A stretch of DNA of 64,000 nucleotides from Streptomyces sp. NRRL S-350 (lineage in GTDB: Bacteria > Actinomycetota > Actinomycetes > Streptomycetales > Streptomycetaceae), in NCBI RefSeq assembly GCF_000719705.1, contig NZ_JOHO01000031.1:1-64000 (forward strand), read 5' to 3'. Below, in pieces: positions 1 to 9,220 of this stretch. A model generated the notes under the pieces. That model was not told the DNA's origin and did no database searches. It saw only the letters and a program-made list of their open reading frames with translations. Position 1 is the stretch's first letter. The number at the start of each line of letters is the position of its first letter. The position numbers and the translations under genes are program-made.

Positions 1-44
1 ACCCCCGACCCCCGCCCCCCAGCCGCGGGCCCCGGGCCGCAGGG

Positions 45-1031
45 TCAGCCCTTGAGCAATGCGGCCTCCCGTTCGGGGTCGAGCCCGACCGTGACCCGGT
101 CGGAGCGCTGCGGGGCGGCGCCGCCGATCGACCGCAGCCACGCCCAGGTGTCCTCGACCGTCTCCGCGACCGGACGGCAGCGCAGCCCGGCGCCCACGGC
201 GCGCTCCACCGAGCCGGTGTGCAGGAAGTCGTACAGCTCTCCGGGCGCCAGCCAGATCGGCAGCTCGGTCCACGGCTCGATGCCCGCCGCGAGGATCCGC
301 TCGGGGTCGGTCCAGCGCAGTTCGGCGTCGGAGCCGGTGGCCCGGACGCACGCCTCCAGCAGTTCCCCCGTCGTGGCGTGGCCGGAGGGGCTGACCACGT
401 TGTAGGGGCCGCCGAGCCGGGCCGCCGTCGCGTCCAGCGTCCAGGCCGCGAGGTCGCGGACGTCGATGTACTGCAGCGCCAGCCCGCGCGGCCCGGGGGC
501 GAGCACCGGGCCGCCCCGGGCGATCCGGTTCAGCCACCAGGGCAGTCGGCCGATGTTCTCGTGCGGGCCGAGGATCAGCCCGGCGCGGGCCAGCAGGGCC
601 TGCCCGCCGAACTCCGCTTCCAGGGCCAGTTCGGCGCCGCGCTTGGCCTCGGCGTAGGGCACCTCGCCCGCGAGGTCGGGAGAGGAGGCCACCGTCGGCG
701 CCGACTCGTCCGCGCCGCCGGCGAGCGGGTGGTCGTACACCGACCGGCTGGAGACGTACGTGTAGTGGCCCACGCGGCCCTTCAGGGCGCGGGCGCTGTC
801 CCGCACCGCCGCCGGGGCCCAGGACCAGGTGTCCACCACCGCGTCCCACTCACCCGCACCCAGCGCCGCGAGGCCGTCCTCGGCCGTGCGGTCGCCCTTC
901 ACCGCCCTGACGCCCTCGGGAGCGGGCTGCGTGCCCCGGTTGAGGGCCGTCACCTCCCACCCCCGGGCCAACGCCTCCTCGGCGATGACCCGTCCGACGA
1001 ACTCGGTTCCACCCAGCAGCAGAAGTCTCAT
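45..1031 (-). CDS. NAD-dependent epimerase/dehydratase family protein
   Basis: Extended-SDR type sugar-nucleotide epimerase/reductase-like protein of 328 aa, probably cytoplasmic. The N-terminus begins directly with a Rossmann beta strand and the dinucleotide motif GGTEFVG, and a YAEAK segment in the middle matches the SDR YxxxK catalytic pair. I chose the ATG at 1031 because the fold starts there. A longer open frame to 1106 would add 25 residues with no domain character. It is separated by about 170 bp from the next minus-strand gene, so it is probably its own unit. Substrate unknown; the family ranges from UDP-sugar epimerases to isoflavone-reductase-like enzymes. Confidence 0.8.
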   Translation of the reverse strand: MRLLLLGGTEFVGRVIAEEALARGWEVTALNRGTQPAPEGVRAVKGDRTAEDGLAALGAGEWDAVVDTWSWAPAAVRDSARALKGRVGHYTYVSSRSVYDHPLAGGADESAPTVASSPDLAGEVPYAEAKRGAELALEAEFGGQALLARAGLILGPHENIGRLPWWLNRIARGGPVLAPGPRGLALQYIDVRDLAAWTLDATAARLGGPYNVVSPSGHATTGELLEACVRATGSDAELRWTDPERILAAGIEPWTELPIWLAPGELYDFLHTGSVERAVGAGLRCRPVAETVEDTWAWLRSIGGAAPQRSDRVTVGLDPEREAALLKG

Positions 1032-1201
1032 GCCGACCACCATCCTCCGAGGGTGGCCGGCATGGAACGGCTGAACGCTCTGGGCGGAATCGCCGGGAGC
1101 GGACACGCCGTCAGCGAAAGCGGGAACTCCGGGCGGGGAGCGGCGCGCTCACGCGCTCACCTCGGCCGTCTCGGCCACACTGGTCACACCGGCCACACCG
1201 G

Positions 1202-2248
1202 TCACGCGGTGGCGCGGTGGTCCGGGTCGTGCATCTCGCCGACCAGCTCCTCCAGGACGTCCTCCAGCATGACCACGCCGAGCGTGCGCCCGTCCTGGTC
1301 CAGCACGGCGGCCAGGTGGCAGGCGGCGCGACGCATCGCGCCGAGGGCGTCGTCCAGCGGAAGGCCGCCGCGCAGCACCGTGATCGGCCGCCACAGACGG
1401 GCCGGGATCGGCGCCGAGGCGTCCTCCACGTCGAGGACGTCCTTGAGGTGCACGTAGCCGAGGTAGCCGTGGCCCGCCGGGTCCCCGTCCGTGACCGGGA
1501 AGCGCGAGAAGCCGGTGCGCAGGGCGAGCTCCTCGACCTCGGCGGCGGTCGCCTTGGTGTCCACGGTGACCAGTTGCTCGGGCTTGAGGAGCACCTCGGT
1601 GACCGGGCGGCGGCCCAGCTCCAGGGCGTCCTCCAGACGCTCCTGGCGCTCCTCGTCGAGCAGGCCGGCGTCCCGGGAGTCGACCAGCAGGTACATCAGC
1701 TGCTCGGTGGTGAAGACCGACTCGACCTCGTCCTTGGCCTCGACCCGGAACAGCCTGAGGACGCCGTTGGCGAAGGCGTTCAGCGCCCGGATCACCGGGG
1801 TGAGCCAGCGGGCCAGCCGGTCCAGCGGCGGGCCGAGCCAGAGCGCGGCCTTCTCGGGGCCGGCCATCGCCATGTTCTTCGGCACCATCTCGCCCATCAC
1901 CATGTGCAGGAAGACCACGACGGCGAGCGAGATCCCGTACGAGAGCGGGTGCATCAGGCCGGACGGGACGCCGATCGCGTGGAACGGGCCCTCCAGCAGC
2001 GCGGCGATGGTCGGCTCGGCGAGGGCACCGAGGCCCAGCGAGCAGACGGTGATGCCCAGTTGGGCGGCGGCCAGCATCGCGGAGACGTTGGACAGCGCGT
2101 GCAGCACCGTGCGGGCGCGCTTGTGGCCCGCCTCGGCGAGCGGTTCGATCTGGCTGCGGCGCACGGACACGACGGCGAACTCGGCGCCGACGAAGAAGGC
2201 GTTGCCCAGCAGGAGCAGGAGCGCGACGACGAGTTGGAGGGCGGTCAT
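1202..2248 (-). CDS. CNNM/HlyC-CorC family membrane protein with CBS pair (short form)
   Basis: 348-aa membrane protein: an N-terminal DUF21 (CNNM) transmembrane domain (about residues 1-190, hydrophobic MTALQLVVALLLLLGNAFFV start) followed by a tandem CBS pair (about 210-340). Family members are linked to magnesium/cobalt efflux or homeostasis. It lacks the C-terminal CorC_HlyC domain seen in its upstream partner and stops soon after the second CBS motif (LEDVLEELVGE). Its ATG overlaps the TGA of the upstream gene by 4 bp (2245-2248), so the two are translationally coupled and may form a heteromeric pair. The specific ion is not deducible. Confidence 0.88.
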   Translation of the reverse strand: MTALQLVVALLLLLGNAFFVGAEFAVVSVRRSQIEPLAEAGHKRARTVLHALSNVSAMLAAAQLGITVCSLGLGALAEPTIAALLEGPFHAIGVPSGLMHPLSYGISLAVVVFLHMVMGEMVPKNMAMAGPEKAALWLGPPLDRLARWLTPVIRALNAFANGVLRLFRVEAKDEVESVFTTEQLMYLLVDSRDAGLLDEERQERLEDALELGRRPVTEVLLKPEQLVTVDTKATAAEVEELALRTGFSRFPVTDGDPAGHGYLGYVHLKDVLDVEDASAPIPARLWRPITVLRGGLPLDDALGAMRRAACHLAAVLDQDGRTLGVVMLEDVLEELVGEMHDPDHRATA

Positions 2249-3588
2249 CGGAGATCGCCCCCGTCGTCGCCGAACGTCGCGGGCGCGACGGTGCGCTCCA
2301 CCCGGACCCGGCTGGTGCGGTGGCGGTCGACCCCGGTCACGGTGAGCCGCCAGCCGGGCAGCTCGGCCTGCTCGCCCACCTCCGGGAGCTTGCCGAGCAG
2401 GTCGGAGACCAGGCCCGCCAGGGTCTCGTACGGGCCGTCCGGGGCGTTCAATCCGATCTTCTCCAGCTGGTCGGTCCGGGCGCGGCCGTCGGCCTCCCAG
2501 ACCGGCAGGCCGTTGACGGGAGGCAGCGGGAACAACTCGGGGTGGTCCTCCGGGTCGTGCTCGTCCTGCACCTCGCCGACGATCTCCTCGACGATGTCCT
2601 CTACGGTGACGACGCCGGCGGTGCCGCCGTACTCGTCGACCACGATGGCCATCGGCTGGAGACGGCGCAGCCGGTCGAGCAGCCGCTCGGCGGGCAGGGT
2701 CTCGGGCACCAGCAGCGGCGGGGCGGCCAGCTCGCCGACCCGCACCAGGCCCCGGCGGGCGGCCGGGACGGCGAGGGCGTCCTTGAGGGTGACGATCCCG
2801 GTGACCTCGTCCAGGCTGTCGGCGTAGACGGGGAAGCGGGACAGGCCGGTGGCCCGGGTCAGGTTGATCACGTCGGAGGCGGTGGCGTCGCGCTGGAGCG
2901 CGGAGACGTCGATGCGCGGGGTCATCACGGACTCGGCGGTCAGCTCGCCCAGGCCCAGGGTGCGGACGAACAGGGTCGCCGACTCCTCGTCTATCGCGCC
3001 GGCCCGGGCCGAGTGCCGGGCCAGCGAGACCAGTTCGGCGGGGGTGCGGGCATGGTCCAGCTCCTCCTGCGGCTCGATGCCGAAGGCCCGGACGGTGCGG
3101 TCGGCGGCGCCGTTGAGGAAGCTGATCAGCGGGCGGCAGACGAAGGAGAACGCCATGTGCGGGGCCGCGACGGCGCGGGCCACCTGGAGCGGGCGGGAGA
3201 TCGCCCAGTTCTTCGGCACCAGCTCGCCGATCACCATCTGGACGACGGTGGCCAGCACCATGCCGACGACGACGGCGACGCCGCGCGCGGCCGAGTCCGG
3301 CACGCCGAGGCCGGACACGACGGGCGCGAGCAGGGTCGACAGGGCCGGCTCGGCGAGCATGCCGACCACCAGCGAGGTGACGGTGATGCCGAGTTGGGCG
3401 CCGGACAGCTGGAAGGAGAGGCGCCGAAGGGCCTTGGCGACGCGGCCGGCCTGGGCGTCGCCCGCCCCGGCGGAGCGTTCCACCGCCCCGCGGTCGACGG
3501 TCACGAAGGCGAACTCGGCGGCCACGAAGAGGCCGTTGGCGAGGATCAGGAGAACGGCTGCGGACAACAGCAGCCAGGCGGTGATCAC
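2245..3588 (-). CDS. CNNM/HlyC-CorC family membrane protein with CBS and CorC domains
   Basis: 447-aa partner of the gene just downstream. DUF21 transmembrane domain (about 1-195) with several hydrophobic helices, CBS pair (about 210-330, ending VEDIVEEIVGEV), then a C-terminal CorC_HlyC (transporter-associated) domain (about 350-435). The family is described as ion transporters or efflux regulators, often misnamed haemolysins. First gene of a two-gene operon. The 275 bp upstream hold its promoter region; a TANNNT-like element near 3735 on the minus strand is only a weak candidate. Confidence 0.88.
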   Translation of the reverse strand: MITAWLLLSAAVLLILANGLFVAAEFAFVTVDRGAVERSAGAGDAQAGRVAKALRRLSFQLSGAQLGITVTSLVVGMLAEPALSTLLAPVVSGLGVPDSAARGVAVVVGMVLATVVQMVIGELVPKNWAISRPLQVARAVAAPHMAFSFVCRPLISFLNGAADRTVRAFGIEPQEELDHARTPAELVSLARHSARAGAIDEESATLFVRTLGLGELTAESVMTPRIDVSALQRDATASDVINLTRATGLSRFPVYADSLDEVTGIVTLKDALAVPAARRGLVRVGELAAPPLLVPETLPAERLLDRLRRLQPMAIVVDEYGGTAGVVTVEDIVEEIVGEVQDEHDPEDHPELFPLPPVNGLPVWEADGRARTDQLEKIGLNAPDGPYETLAGLVSDLLGKLPEVGEQAELPGWRLTVTGVDRHRTSRVRVERTVAPATFGDDGGDLR

Positions 3589-3863
3589 AGAGCCGCCTGC
3601 CTTCCGGGGGCCGGAAGTGGGGCGGCGCAGGTACTACCGGACGGATCGTCCATCGAGGGGGAGTGTCACTCCTCAAGTCAGTGCGGTCGGTCGCAGGTCG
3701 GGTCGGGCGATCTTTGCCCTGCTTTTACCAGCGTAGACCATAGCCGGACGGGTGTAAGAAGCCGGTTCGGACCCGCCGTGCTCCGGAACCCGCAGGTCCG
3801 GGGCCCTGCCGGCAGGTCCGGGGCTGCTGCGGCCTCGGCCGGCGGGCTCCCGGACCTCGGGTG

Positions 3864-4304
3864 TCAGACCTTGGCGTGGAGCTCGACCAGGTCTCGCAGC
3901 GCGCGGGCGTCCGCGATCGCCTGCGCCTTGCCGACGCCGGACTGGATGCCGACCACGGCGAGCGAGGTGCCGTCGGCCAGGTCGAGGGTCGCCCACGGGT
4001 CGCCCTGGCGGAAGTTGACCCGGACGATCTCGGCCCACGCGAGTCGGCGGCGGCGGACGAAGTTGACCACCGTCACGCCGTCCCGGTCGGCGCTCACCCG
4101 GGGGCGCGCCAGCATCAGGCCGACCGCGGCGAACAGCACGCCACTGCCCGTCATCATGATCCGGTCGTTGAGCTGCCAGTTCTCCGGCAGCAGCACGGCC
4201 AGCACGGCGAACAGCACCACCAGCAGGAAGCAGACCGGCAGCAGCAGGGCGCGGGTGCGGCGCGGCGCCCAGGTGACGGGGTACTCGACGGGCGGCGTGG
4301 ACAC
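3864..4304 (-). CDS. PH-domain-like small membrane protein
   Basis: 146-aa protein with two hydrophobic segments (about residues 15-36 and 45-62) followed by a soluble domain of about 80 residues resembling the bacterial PH-like domains of Streptomyces membrane proteins. The start is the GTG at 4304 (VSTPPVEYPVTW), preceded by GGAGA six bases upstream; the ATG at 4376 lacks such a site and adds an Arg/Pro-rich stretch. It lies 100 bp downstream of hisG on the same strand and could be co-transcribed with it. Function unknown. Confidence 0.7.
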   Translation of the reverse strand: MSTPPVEYPVTWAPRRTRALLLPVCFLLVVLFAVLAVLLPENWQLNDRIMMTGSGVLFAAVGLMLARPRVSADRDGVTVVNFVRRRRLAWAEIVRVNFRQGDPWATLDLADGTSLAVVGIQSGVGKAQAIADARALRDLVELHAKV

Positions 4305-4410
4305 GTGGGGTCTCCGGGTGGTTCTGGTTGCGGCAGCACGACGGGGTGGGGACGCCGGCCGGCGTCCCCACCCCATTGAACCGTTCTTTACCCGCGGGTG
4401 GGCGGGCAGG

Positions 4411-5259
4411 TCAGAGGCGGCAGGCGTGGATGTTGGTCACCAGGATCGCCCGGGCGCCGATGCCCCACAGGTCGTCCATGATCCGCTGGGCCTCCTTGCG
4501 GAGCACCATCGCGCGGACCGCGACCCAACCCTCGGTGTGCAGCGGCGAGACGGTCGGCGACTCCAGGCCCGGGGTGAGCGCCACGGCGGCGCCGACGCTC
4601 TCGGCGCGGATGTCGTAGTCCATCAGCACGTAGCGGCGGGCCACGAGCACGCCCTGGAGGCGGCGCAGGAACTGCTCCACCCGCGCGTCCTCGCCCGCGC
4701 CCTTGGGGCGGATCACCACGGAGTCCGACACCAGGATGGGCTCACCGAACACCTCCAGGCCGGCGTTGCGCAGGCTGGTGCCGGTCTCCACGACGTCGGC
4801 GATCACGTCGGCGACGCCCAGCTGCACCGCGGTCTCGACCGCGCCGTCCAGCTTGGTGACCGTCGCCTTCACCCCGTGGTCGGCCAGGTGCTGCTCGACC
4901 AGACCGGTGTAGGAGGTCGCGATCCGCAGGCCCTCCAGGCCCTTGACGTCCTCCACCGCCACGCCCTCCGGACGGGCGAAGCGGAAGGTCGACCCCGCGA
5001 AGCCGAGGGCGAGCACCTCCTCGGCGTTGGAGTGCGAGTCCAGCAGCAGGTCGCGGCCGGTGATGCCGACGTCCAGGCGGCCGGAGCCGACGTAGACGGC
5101 GATGTCGCGGGGGCGGAGGAAGAAGAACTCCACGTCGTTGTTCGGGTCGACGAGGACGAGCTCCTTGGGGTCCTTCCGCTGGCGGTAGCCGGCCTCATGG
5201 AGCATCTCCGCCGCGGGACCCGAGAGCGAACCCTTGTTGGGGACGGCGATGCGCAGCAT
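4411..5259 (-). CDS. hisG: ATP phosphoribosyltransferase HisG (long form)
   Basis: First enzyme of histidine biosynthesis, joining ATP and PRPP to N1-(5-phosphoribosyl)-ATP. The 282-aa length is that of the long form that carries its own C-terminal ACT-like histidine-binding domain and needs no HisZ. The start MLRIAVPNKGSL and the PRPP loop region (ATSYTG near residue 111, DGAVETA) are typical. It lies downstream of hisE on the same strand across a 129-bp gap, the hisE-hisG pairing common in actinobacteria. Feedback inhibition by histidine is expected from the family. Confidence 0.97.
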   Translation of the reverse strand: MLRIAVPNKGSLSGPAAEMLHEAGYRQRKDPKELVLVDPNNDVEFFFLRPRDIAVYVGSGRLDVGITGRDLLLDSHSNAEEVLALGFAGSTFRFARPEGVAVEDVKGLEGLRIATSYTGLVEQHLADHGVKATVTKLDGAVETAVQLGVADVIADVVETGTSLRNAGLEVFGEPILVSDSVVIRPKGAGEDARVEQFLRRLQGVLVARRYVLMDYDIRAESVGAAVALTPGLESPTVSPLHTEGWVAVRAMVLRKEAQRIMDDLWGIGARAILVTNIHACRL

Positions 5260-5346
5260 GGGAGGTTGCTTCCTTACCTGTCGGGAGGGGGTGTGCTCCG
5301 CGGAGCGGGAGCTGCGGGAGCTGTTGTTCGGGGTGCTCGGACCAGC

Positions 5347-5394
5347 GGTGCGCGCGGACGCCGTCTCGGAGGTACGCGCGGACGCCGTCTAGAG
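5347..5394. repeat. 24-bp direct repeat at the hisE 3' end
   Basis: Two nearly identical 24-bp units (starts 5347 and 5371; shared part GCGCGGACGCCGTCT). The second copy runs into the stop codon and last codons of hisE. It looks like a local duplication in the hisE-hisG spacer. Confidence 0.75.
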
Positions 5395-5661
5395 GTACTT
5401 GTAGACGTCGTCGAGCGTCAGCCCGCGGGCGATCATCATCACCTGAAGGTGGTACAGCAGCTGCGAGACCTCCTCCGCCGTCTGCTCGTCCGACTGGAAC
5501 TCGGCGGCCATCCAGACCTCGGCGGCCTCCTCGACGACCTTCTTGCCGATGGCATGGACGCCCTGCTGGACGAGTTGCGCGGTACGGGAGGACGAGGGGT
5601 CGCCGGTGGCGGCCTTCTGCTGGAGCTCGGCGAAGAGCTCCTCGAATGTCTTCGAAGCCAT
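5389..5661 (-). CDS. hisE: Phosphoribosyl-ATP pyrophosphatase HisE
   Basis: 90-aa all-alpha NTP pyrophosphohydrolase (MazG-like superfamily) that hydrolyses phosphoribosyl-ATP to phosphoribosyl-AMP, the second step of histidine synthesis. The sequence starts [14 protein letters not shown] and has the helical motif [14 protein letters not shown] with metal-binding Glu residues, then [15 protein letters not shown]. Full length for a stand-alone HisE; HisI must be encoded elsewhere. It precedes hisG on the minus strand. Confidence 0.96.
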   Translation of the reverse strand: MASKTFEELFAELQQKAATGDPSSSRTAQLVQQGVHAIGKKVVEEAAEVWMAAEFQSDEQTAEEVSQLLYHLQVMMIARGLTLDDVYKYL

Positions 5662-5701
5662 GATGGGGCCACCTTACGGCGTGCGGGCGGACGGACGGTA
5701 A

Positions 5702-5751
5702 ACGGTCCCGGACCGTGGACAGTCCGGTGGACGTCCACGGTCCGGGACCGT
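5702..5751. terminator. Long inverted repeat between ribH and hisE
   Basis: A 19-bp perfect inverted repeat (5702-5720 pairs with 5733-5751; arm ACGGTCCCGGACCGTGGAC) with a 12-nt loop that can itself pair. It lies just after the ribH stop codon and before hisE, where it would end the riboflavin operon transcript. There is no U-tract, as usual for Streptomyces hairpin terminators. Confidence 0.7.
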
Positions 5752-5762
5752 ACGGGATGCCG

Positions 5763-6236
5763 TCAGAGCGCTGCGCGCAGCGCCGCGGCGGTGGCGACGG
5801 CGGCGGTGACGGCCTCGTGGCCCTTGTCCTCGGCGGAGCCGGGCAGCCCGGCGCGGTCGATCGCCTGTTCCTCGTTGTCGCAGGTCAGCACGCCGAAGCC
5901 GACCGGGACGCCGGTGTCGACGCTGACCTGGGTGAGGCCGACGGTGGCGGCCTGGCAGACGTAGTCGAAGTGCGGGGTGCCGCCGCGGATGACCACGCCG
6001 AGGGCCACCACCGCGTCGTATCCGCCGTCGGCGAGGCGCTTGGCGGCGACCGGCAGCTCGAAGGTGCCGGGGACGCGCAGCACGGTGGGCTCGGCGATGC
6101 CGAGTTCCTTGAGCGCGCGGTGGGCGCCGTCCAGCAGGCCGTTCATCACCTTGTCGTGCCACTGGGCGGCGATGACGGCGACCTTGAGGTCGGCGGCGCC
6201 TTCGACGGTCAGCTCGGGGGCTCCGTGGCCGCTCAT
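5763..6236 (-). CDS. ribH: 6,7-dimethyl-8-ribityllumazine synthase RibH
   Basis: 157-aa lumazine synthase, the penultimate enzyme of riboflavin synthesis, joining 5-amino-6-ribitylaminouracil with 3,4-dihydroxybutanone 4-phosphate; the family forms 60-mer or pentameric shells. The signature [15 protein letters not shown] carries the phosphate-binding loop and catalytic His. The ATG at 6236 ([13 protein letters not shown]) is chosen because the longer open frame upstream is made of translated tandem repeats. Last gene of the ribE-ribM-ribBA-ribH set, 132 bp after ribBA. Confidence 0.96.
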   Translation of the reverse strand: MSGHGAPELTVEGAADLKVAVIAAQWHDKVMNGLLDGAHRALKELGIAEPTVLRVPGTFELPVAAKRLADGGYDAVVALGVVIRGGTPHFDYVCQAATVGLTQVSVDTGVPVGFGVLTCDNEEQAIDRAGLPGSAEDKGHEAVTAAVATAAALRAAL

Positions 6237-6271
6237 GTTCCTGGTCCGTTCTCTCGTGTGGTGTGGCGTGT

Positions 6272-6353
6272 GGCTCGTACGGGCGTCGGCTCGTACCGGC
6301 ATGGGGCTCGTACGGGCATCGGCTCGTACGGGCATGGGCCCGTACGGGCGTCG
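6272..6353. repeat. 16-bp tandem repeats in the ribBA-ribH spacer
   Basis: Five imperfect copies of a roughly 16-bp unit of the form GGCTCGTACGGGCATC (starts near 6272, 6288, 6305, 6321 and 6337). Each contains the palindrome CGTACG or a close variant. They fill the gap between ribBA and ribH and could affect RNA folding between the two cistrons. Confidence 0.75.
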
Positions 6354-6368
6354 TGGGTGGGGTGGGAT

Positions 6369-7649
6369 TCAGGAGCCGAGGCCGGGCAGGTCGTGGCCCA
6401 TCCGGTCGCGCTTGGTGCGCAGGTAGCGCAGGTTGTGCTCGCCCGGCGCGATCTCGACCGCCTCGCGCCCCTTGACCTTGAGGCCGTGCTCGGTGAGCGC
6501 GGTCGACTTCTGCGGGTTGTTGGTGAGCAGGGTGAGCGATCGGACGCCCAGGTCCACCAGCATCTGCGCCGCGATGCTGTAGTCGCGGGCGTCGGCGGGC
6601 AGTCCGAGGTCCAGGTTGGCGTCGACGGTGTCGCGCCCCTGCTCCTGCAGCTCGTACGCACGCAGCTTGTGGGCCAGGCCGATCCCCCGCCCCTCGTGGC
6701 CGCGCAGGTAGAGCACCACGCCGCGGCCGGCCTCGGCGATCCGCTGCAGCGAGGCCTCCAACTGGGGGCCGCAGTCGCACCGGAGCGAGCCGAAGACGTC
6801 GCCGGTCAGGCACTCGGAGTGGACCCGCACCAGGACGTCCTCGCCGTCCGGCAGACGCCCGTCGGCCCCCAGGCCGCCCGCCACCAGGGCGATGTGCTCG
6901 ACGCCGTCGATGGTCCCCTTGTAACCGACGGCGGTGAACCCGCCGTGCACGGTGGGCAGGGCGGTGACGGCGGCCCGGTCGACGTGCAGCTCGGTGCGGC
7001 GGCGGTAGGCGATCAGGTCCTCGATGGAGATGACCGCGAGGCCGTGCTCGCGGGCGAAGGCGACCAACTCGGGCAGTCGGGCCATGGTGCCGTCGTCGTT
7101 GACCACCTCGGCGATCGCGCCGGCCGGCGGCAGCCCGGCGAGCCGCGCCAGGTCGACGGCGGCCTCGGTGTGACCGGGGCGGACCAGCACGCCGCCCTCG
7201 ACGGCGCGCAGCGGGAAGACGTGCCCGGGCCGGGTGAGGTCGCCCGGCTCGGTGCCCGCCGAGGACAGCAGCCGGACGGTGCGGGCGCGGTCGGCGGCCG
7301 AGATGCCGGTGTCGACCCCCTCCCGGGCGTCCACCGACACGGTGTACGCGGTGCCCTTGCGGTCCTCGTTGACCTGGGTCATCGGCGGGAGCTTGAGGCG
7401 GTCCAGCTCCTCACCGGTCATCGGGGCGCAGATCACGCCGGAGCTGTAGCGGATGGTGAAGGCCATCAGCTCCGGGGTCGCGGCCGACGCGGCGAAGACG
7501 ATGTCGCCCTCGTTCTCGCGGTCCTCGTCGTCGACCACGATCACCGCGCGGCCGGCGGCGATGTCGGCGATCGCCCGCTCGACCGGGTCGAGGACGAGCT
7601 CGGCCTCGGTGGTGTCCTGAGTGCCGCTGTCGGACTGGTTCTCGGTCAT
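6369..7649 (-). CDS. ribBA: Bifunctional 3,4-DHBP synthase / GTP cyclohydrolase II RibBA
   Basis: 426-aa fusion that supplies both precursors of the riboflavin pathway. The N-terminal half (about 20-215) is 3,4-dihydroxy-2-butanone 4-phosphate synthase, with the acidic [10 protein letters not shown] loop and [10 protein letters not shown]. The C-terminal half (about 225-420) is GTP cyclohydrolase II, with zinc ligands in [18 protein letters not shown] and the [10 protein letters not shown] motif. ATG at 7649; the start overlaps the ribM stop (7646-7649), indicating coupling. Both catalytic motifs look intact. Confidence 0.97.
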   Translation of the reverse strand: MTENQSDSGTQDTTEAELVLDPVERAIADIAAGRAVIVVDDEDRENEGDIVFAASAATPELMAFTIRYSSGVICAPMTGEELDRLKLPPMTQVNEDRKGTAYTVSVDAREGVDTGISAADRARTVRLLSSAGTEPGDLTRPGHVFPLRAVEGGVLVRPGHTEAAVDLARLAGLPPAGAIAEVVNDDGTMARLPELVAFAREHGLAVISIEDLIAYRRRTELHVDRAAVTALPTVHGGFTAVGYKGTIDGVEHIALVAGGLGADGRLPDGEDVLVRVHSECLTGDVFGSLRCDCGPQLEASLQRIAEAGRGVVLYLRGHEGRGIGLAHKLRAYELQEQGRDTVDANLDLGLPADARDYSIAAQMLVDLGVRSLTLLTNNPQKSTALTEHGLKVKGREAVEIAPGEHNLRYLRTKRDRMGHDLPGLGS

Positions 7650-8293
7650 GCCGTGGCTCCCTGCGGGACGTTGGCGGACTTGGCGCGCGGCTCCCGGGTG
7701 CTCAGCCACCACGAACGCAGGCCGAGCAGCACCAGGACGAAGTAGACGGAGTAGGTCAGGCCGGAGAACGTGTAGCCGCTGTTGAAGGCGAACGGCACGC
7801 CGACCACGTCGACGGCGATCCAGGCGAACCAGAACTCCACCCAGCCCCGCGCCTGGGCCACCATCGCGGCCAGCGTGCCGACGAAGATGTAGGCGTCCGA
7901 CCAGGGACTCCAGGACAGACTGGGGAAGGACGTGAAGAGCAGGGCGAGCGCGACCGTGCCCGCCGCGGTGCCGGCCGCCAGCGCGAGCCGCTCGGGCCAG
8001 GTCGCGAACCGTACGGCGATGGTGCCGCCGTCGCGGCGGCCCCGCCGCCACTGCGACCACCCCCAGGCGGCGGTGACGATCACGATCAACTGCTTGCCGA
8101 TCAGGCCGGGGACGTGCCCCCCGAGGTAGGCGGCGATCAGCACCGCGCCGGACAGCAGCTGGACCGGCCAGCTCCAGACCGAGCGGCGCCAGCCGAGCGC
8201 CAGGCCGGCGAAACCGAGCAGGTTGCCGAACATGTCGGCCCACTTCACGTGTTCACCGAAGACGGTGAACGCCTCTCCACTGAGCCAGCTCAC
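7646..8293 (-). CDS. ribM: PnuC-like riboflavin transporter RibM
   Basis: 215-aa polytopic membrane protein of the PnuC family with about six or seven hydrophobic helices. In Streptomyces davaonensis the PnuC-like RibM, encoded in the same gene order, imports riboflavin and roseoflavin (recalled literature), so vitamin B2 uptake rather than nicotinamide riboside is the likely role. The GTG start at 8293 ([13 protein letters not shown]) overlaps the ribE stop by 4 bp (8290-8293), and its own stop overlaps the ribBA start: tight coupling within the FMN-riboswitch-controlled operon. Confidence 0.88.
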   Translation of the reverse strand: MSWLSGEAFTVFGEHVKWADMFGNLLGFAGLALGWRRSVWSWPVQLLSGAVLIAAYLGGHVPGLIGKQLIVIVTAAWGWSQWRRGRRDGGTIAVRFATWPERLALAAGTAAGTVALALLFTSFPSLSWSPWSDAYIFVGTLAAMVAQARGWVEFWFAWIAVDVVGVPFAFNSGYTFSGLTYSVYFVLVLLGLRSWWLSTREPRAKSANVPQGATA

Positions 8294-9000
8294 TTGGACT
8301 CCCCCGGGGTTCCGTCGATCGTCAGGTCGGACAGGGTGCGGGACTCGGGCAGGGTGCGGGATTCGGGCAGGGTGCGGGACTCCAGCAGTCGCTCGACGTA
8401 CTTGGCGAGCACGTCCACCTCCAGGTTGACGCTCTCGCCGACGGCCTTGGCGCCGAGCGTGGTCAGCGCGAGGGTGGCCGGAATGAGGCTGACCGTGAAG
8501 CTGTCCCAGGCGGCCTCCACCACGGTGAGGCTGACGCCGTCGACCGTGATCGAACCCTTCTCCACCAGGTAGCGGGAGATGCTGCCGGGCAGCGAGAACC
8601 GCAGCACCTCCCAACGCAGTTCACCGTTCGCGTCGCGCTCGCCGGGCTCGCGGCCCAACAGCCGCCCGGTCGCGTCGACATGGCCCTGGACGAGGTGGCC
8701 GCCGAGCCGGGCGCCGAGCGCCATGGCGCGCTCCAGGTTCACCCGGGAGCCGGGCTTCAACTCGCCGAGGCTCGAACGGTGCAGCGTCTCGGCCATCACG
8801 TCCGCACTGAACTCGCCGGTGCCCGCCGCCAGTTCCTCCGGGGTGTCGACGACGGTCAGGCAGACGCCGTTGACCGCGATGGAGTCACCGTGGCCCGCGT
8901 CCGAACAGACCACCGGGCCGCGCAGGCGGATCCGCGAGGAGTCGCCGATCTCCTCGATCGACACGACCTCGCCGAGCTCTTCGATGATGCCGGTGAACAC
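8290..9000 (-). CDS. ribE: Riboflavin synthase alpha subunit RibE
   Basis: 236-aa enzyme that dismutates two molecules of 6,7-dimethyl-8-ribityllumazine to riboflavin. Two homologous lumazine-binding barrels are visible: residues about 1-95 starting VFTGIIEELG with NGVCLTV, and about 97-195 with DGVSLTV. The GTG start at 9000 has GAGGAG upstream. The C-terminus carries a short in-frame triplication of the hexapeptide SRTLPE not expected in the family core. First gene of the rib operon, about 220 bp downstream of the FMN riboswitch. Confidence 0.95.
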   Translation of the reverse strand: MFTGIIEELGEVVSIEEIGDSSRIRLRGPVVCSDAGHGDSIAVNGVCLTVVDTPEELAAGTGEFSADVMAETLHRSSLGELKPGSRVNLERAMALGARLGGHLVQGHVDATGRLLGREPGERDANGELRWEVLRFSLPGSISRYLVEKGSITVDGVSLTVVEAAWDSFTVSLIPATLALTTLGAKAVGESVNLEVDVLAKYVERLLESRTLPESRTLPESRTLSDLTIDGTPGESK

Positions 9001-9220
9001 CCGGGTACTCCTCGCGCTTGGGGCGCGGACTCCGGGGCGGCAGAGGGAGATGACACGGACGGGCAACGGCGCACGGGCCGACCGCGCCACCCGTCGCCGG
9101 GATGCCGGGGCCGCCGGGAGATCGCTCACCCGGCCGGGAGACACCGCTCCCGCCGTCCACCTGACCGTGGTCCGGTCCGGTAACGATGGACCACGGGTAC
9201 TGCTCACGTCCGCCCGCGCA

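Noticed and set aside
2320..5964. A 1214-codon open frame on the plus strand
   Set aside because: It lies antisense to the CNNM, hisG and hisE genes, has Gly/Asp/His-rich composition from reversed GC-rich codons and no domain.
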